From the NCBI GenBank assembly GCA_029933755.1, contig JAOZNO010000189.1:1-7017 (forward strand): a DNA stretch of 7,017 bases, read 5' to 3'. The translations under genes were made by a program, and so were the position numbers. The stretch is from Bacteroidales bacterium (lineage in GTDB: Bacteria > Bacteroidota > Bacteroidia > Bacteroidales > NBLH01). Below are positions 4,164 through 7,017 of this stretch, in pieces. How positions within the stretch are numbered: the stretch's first letter is position 1; every line of letters begins with the position of its first letter. Under the pieces are notes generated by a model. That model saw only the letters and a program-made list of their open reading frames with translations, was not told the origin of the DNA and ran no database searches.

Positions 4164-6611
4164 TTATCTTAACTTCGCTCCAAGCTCTTTTTCGTAAACC
4201 CGGATTAAATTATTCATTATTTTGTCAATTTGCTTATCTTTTAGGGTTTTAAATTCATCTTGAATAATGAAATTAATGGCATAAGATTTTTTATCCACAC
4301 CAAGTTTTTCACCTTCATAAATATCAAATATTGAAACTTTTTTAAGTAGTTTGCGTTCTGATTTAAAGGCTAGTTCTTTAATTTGGCTAAATTTTACGGA
4401 TTTATCAACCAATAAAGCTAAATCGCGACTTACTTCCGGAAATTTTGAAATTGCCTGAAATTGTTTTGTTTTTGGAAGCTTATTCATTAAAACATCCCAG
4501 TTAAAATCAGCATAAAAAACATCACCGTCAATATCAAACGATTTTCTTAAGGATTTAGAAACCAGCCCAAAATTAACAAATGTTTTATTTGCTAACTGGT
4601 AACTTAGTCCATAATCAAAAATATCATTGGCTATTTCTTCAAGTTTAAATTTTTCAACTGAATAACCCAAATTTTTCAGTAATTGGTCAGTATAAGCTTT
4701 TAATTCATAAAAGTCTGATTTTTGAGTACTTACATTCCAATTTGCAGTATCTTTATTTCCAGTGATAAATAATGCTAAATGGTTTTCTTCGTAATACTTG
4801 TTTAAGGTGTTTTCATCCTTATTTTCAGGATTAATGAAATAACAGTTCCCAAATTCATATAGTTTTAAATCCTGATTTTTACGATTTTCGTTATAAATTA
4901 CTGCTTCTAAACCGCCAAAAAGTAAATTCTGACGTAGTGCATCCAAATCTGAACTTAAAGGGTTTAAAATTTTAACCGTATTTTCTGCTTTAAAAGATTG
5001 CAGATTTTCAAAATAAGCAGATTTTGTCAATGAATTTGACATAGCCTCGTTAAAGCCTTTGTTGCTTAATAAATCAGAAATGGTATTTTTCCATTTGTTT
5101 CTGTCCGGTTTTGGAGCATACGAAATGGTTGACTTTACATCAGTACTTACTTCAATATTATTATATCCATAAATTCGTAAAATCTCTTCAATCACATCAG
5201 CTTCACGAGTAACATCTACCCTGTAAGGTGGGACATCTAAAACCAAAGCTTCGTCAGTTTCTTCAACTATTTTAATTTCAAGCGATAGTAGTATGTTCTT
5301 AATTTTATCATGTGGTATTTGTTTACCTATTAAACGATCAACATTTGTGTATTTTATGTTTACACGATGGTCAGCAACAGGATTAGGGTAAACATCAACA
5401 ATTTCAGATGAAATACTGCCTCCGGCAAGTTCTTTTATCAATAAAGCAGCTCTTTTTAAAGCATAAATAATATTGTTAGGATCAACGCCTCGTTCAAAAC
5501 GGAAAGAAGAATCAGTTTGTAATATATGTCGCTTTGAGGTTTTACGGACATAAACGGAATCAAAATAAGCACTTTCAAGGAAAATACTTGTCGTTTTTTC
5601 AGTAACACCAGATTTTGCACCACCAAATACACCCGCAATACACATTCCTTCTTCAGGATTGCAAATCATTAAATCGTTTTCACTTAATTCTCTTTCCTGT
5701 TCATCAAGTGTAACAAATTTGCTTCCTTTATCCAGTGTTTTAACAATTACTTGTTTGCCTTTAATCATGTCAGCATCAAATGCATGCAGAGGTTGCCCTG
5801 TTTCTTGTAAAACAAAATTGGTAATATCTACCACATTGTTTATTGGGTTTAAACCAATTGCTTTTAACCTGTTCTTTAGCCAATCTGGCGATTCTTTTAT
5901 TTCAATACCCGAAATAGTAAGACCGGCATATCGTTTACAGGCATTTTCATTTTCAATGCTTACACTAATATGATTATTTGTATTGTCTGTTTTAAAATTT
6001 TCAACCGAAGGTATTGTGTATTCTGTTTTCTTTTTCTGGCTGAAAAATGCTGCTAAATCACGAGCGACTCCAATATGCGAAGCACCATCAATACGGTTTG
6101 GTGTAAGGCCAATCTCAAATACTATATCTTCTTCAATATCAAAGTGTTCACTTGCTTTTTGGCCAATTTTAGCATTTTCATCAAGTACCATAATTCCATC
6201 ATGCGATGCTCCCAGCCCAATTTCATCTTCGGCACAAATCATTCCAAGCGAAACTTGTCCGCGAATTTTACCTTTTTTAATTTTAAACTCCTTATCACCA
6301 TCATAAAGTGTGGTACCTACAGTTGCTACAACTACTTTTTGTCCGGCATCAACATTAGGTGCACCACATACAATTGGTAAAAGTTCCCCCGTTCCAATAT
6401 CAACTTTGGTTAAGCTAAGGCGATCAGCGTCCGGATGTTTTGAGCTTTCTACAACTTTGCCAATTATCAAACCTACCAAACCGCCTTTTACCGATTGAAA
6501 GTGTTCAATTCCTTCCACTTCAAGTCCGGTATTCGTTAATATTACTGATAGTTCTTTATAATCAATATCAGTATTTATGTAATTTTTCAGCCAATTGTAT
6601 GAAATCTTCAT
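4164..6611 (-). CDS. pheT: Phenylalanyl-tRNA synthetase beta subunit
   Basis: This 815-residue protein is the full length expected of bacterial PheT, which with PheS forms the cytoplasmic alpha2-beta2 enzyme that charges tRNA-Phe. The N-terminus (MKISYNWLKNYI) is typical. An EMAP-like tRNA-binding OB fold lies at about residues 40-155 (KHPDADRLSLTKVDIG, then VCGAPNV). The B3/B4 domain, which edits mischarged Tyr-tRNA in the known enzymes, spans about 215-395 (NNVVDITNFVLQETGQPLHAFD at 258-279). B5 lies at about 410-485, with the metal-binding set Asp466, Asp472, Glu475 and Glu476 before RIYGYNNIEV. A catalytic-like fold follows at about 500-710. The FDX-ACB domain at about 720-815 (SKFPEVSRDLALLVD) binds the anticodon stem. 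TAG directly upstream of the ATG fixes the start. pheS is not adjacent, as is common in this phylum. Nothing looks damaged. Confidence 0.98.
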   Translation of the reverse strand: MKISYNWLKNYINTDIDYKELSVILTNTGLEVEGIEHFQSVKGGLVGLIIGKVVESSKHPDADRLSLTKVDIGTGELLPIVCGAPNVDAGQKVVVATVGTTLYDGDKEFKIKKGKIRGQVSLGMICAEDEIGLGASHDGIMVLDENAKIGQKASEHFDIEEDIVFEIGLTPNRIDGASHIGVARDLAAFFSQKKKTEYTIPSVENFKTDNTNNHISVSIENENACKRYAGLTISGIEIKESPDWLKNRLKAIGLNPINNVVDITNFVLQETGQPLHAFDADMIKGKQVIVKTLDKGSKFVTLDEQERELSENDLMICNPEEGMCIAGVFGGAKSGVTEKTTSIFLESAYFDSVYVRKTSKRHILQTDSSFRFERGVDPNNIIYALKRAALLIKELAGGSISSEIVDVYPNPVADHRVNIKYTNVDRLIGKQIPHDKIKNILLSLEIKIVEETDEALVLDVPPYRVDVTREADVIEEILRIYGYNNIEVSTDVKSTISYAPKPDRNKWKNTISDLLSNKGFNEAMSNSLTKSAYFENLQSFKAENTVKILNPLSSDLDALRQNLLFGGLEAVIYNENRKNQDLKLYEFGNCYFINPENKDENTLNKYYEENHLALFITGNKDTANWNVSTQKSDFYELKAYTDQLLKNLGYSVEKFKLEEIANDIFDYGLSYQLANKTFVNFGLVSKSLRKSFDIDGDVFYADFNWDVLMNKLPKTKQFQAISKFPEVSRDLALLVDKSVKFSQIKELAFKSERKLLKKVSIFDIYEGEKLGVDKKSYAINFIIQDEFKTLKDKQIDKIMNNLIRVYEKELGAKLR

Positions 6612-6626
6612 CTAGTTATAATTTTT

Positions 6627-6660
6627 TAGCCACGAATTTACGAATTAAATTATTCGTAAA
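6627..6660. repeat. GCCACGAAT-type repeat and hairpin in the pheT leader
   Basis: TTTACGAAT (6637-6645) and ATTCGTAAA (6652-6660) are perfect 9-bp inverted arms around six bases. ACGAATT also occurs twice in direct orientation (6632-6638 and 6640-6646) after TAGCC. The GCCACGAATT wording resembles a dispersed intergenic repeat seen in Bacteroidota. It lies between the pheT promoter and start codon, so the hairpin would be present in the mRNA leader. No T-tract marks it as an attenuator. Confidence 0.45.
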
Positions 6661-6692
6661 ATATTTTATATAGAAAATAAATAAGAAACCGA

Positions 6693-6700
6693 CAAAAGTA
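6693..6700 (-). promoter_or_regulatory. pheT: pheT promoter -7 element
   Basis: Read on the minus strand this is TACTTTTG, an exact match to TAnnTTTG, followed by TCGG. No exact TTTG is at -33; only a TTTC-like stretch lies about 20 bases upstream. Transcription would start near 6687 and leave a leader of about 75 bases. Confidence 0.55.
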
Positions 6701-7017
6701 GTTATTTGTATGAAAATAGAGAAAAAGAAATCAGCTTTTATAAATTAAAGTTTGAATAAATTTTTGAAATCATTTTTTTAGCTTGTAAATTAGTGCTGTG
6801 AAATTATCGAATTTCTTAGTTAAATCATTTATTTCGTCACAACTTTATCTATAATATTACGTTACTAACCTGATTAATTCATAAACTTATTAGATGTTTT
6901 ACTAATTGTCTGTAAATATGCAATTTAAACCAAAATAGTAAAAATATTTAAAAAATAATAATTTTACCAAAGGTGCATTTTTTCTTTGTCGGACTTTTTG
7001 TTGCAAACCTCTTGCAG
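6701..7017. other. AT-rich intergenic region with no gene seen
   Basis: No frame on either strand looks like a protein, and I recognise no tRNA or known RNA. Near the right edge TTTCTTTG (6981-6988) is one base from the -7 consensus on the plus strand and is followed by TCGG, as at the pheT promoter. TGCAA (7002-7006) and TTGCA (7012-7016) form a small inverted repeat. Both could belong to a gene starting beyond the window, but the evidence is weak. Confidence 0.5.

Noticed and set aside
5659..6673. Several plus-strand frames of 62-107 codons opposite pheT
   Set aside because: They are antisense shadows of a complete, well-conserved synthetase gene.

Overview
The window looks like chromosomal DNA from a low-GC member of the Bacteroidota. 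Three things support this: a two-component regulator propeller protein of the hybrid-sensor type, a DUF4293 protein (a family I know only from this phylum), and three exact matches to the Bacteroidota -7 promoter element TAnnTTTG with almost no Shine-Dalgarno sequences. Genus cannot be read from the sequence.

Layout from left to right. (1) 1-2110, minus strand: the N-terminal 703 codons of a secreted or periplasmic-facing sensor with fourteen propeller blades. It runs off the left edge at the start of its Y_Y_Y domain, so the signalling output domains are not visible. (2) 2111-2662: a 552-base intergenic region between divergent genes. It holds an 8-bp-periodic inverted repeat, a short palindrome, a promoter-like site followed by a hairpin and T-tracts (possible small RNA or leader), and a 7-bp-periodic inverted CAGT/ACTG repeat. 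(3) 2663-3127, plus strand: a four-helix DUF4293 membrane protein with a terminator. (4) 3185-3980, plus strand: a separately promoted MNT nucleotidyltransferase and HEPN pair, a toxin-antitoxin-type module. The natural HEPN start overlaps the MNT stop but is put out of frame by an apparent extra TA dinucleotide. (5) 3968-4163: a convergent intergenic spacer with a REP/MITE-like palindromic element, framed by two near-identical terminator hairpins. (6) 4164-6611, minus strand: complete pheT, the phenylalanyl-tRNA synthetase beta subunit, without pheS beside it. (7) 6612-7017: pheT leader and promoter, then AT-rich DNA with no gene seen.

The genes do not form one pathway. pheT and DUF4293 look like core genome. 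The MNT-HEPN module lies between them with its own promoter and terminator, as a small accessory insertion would. The most interesting points are the frame disruption at the 5' end of the HEPN gene and the number of short-period palindromic repeats in the spacers.
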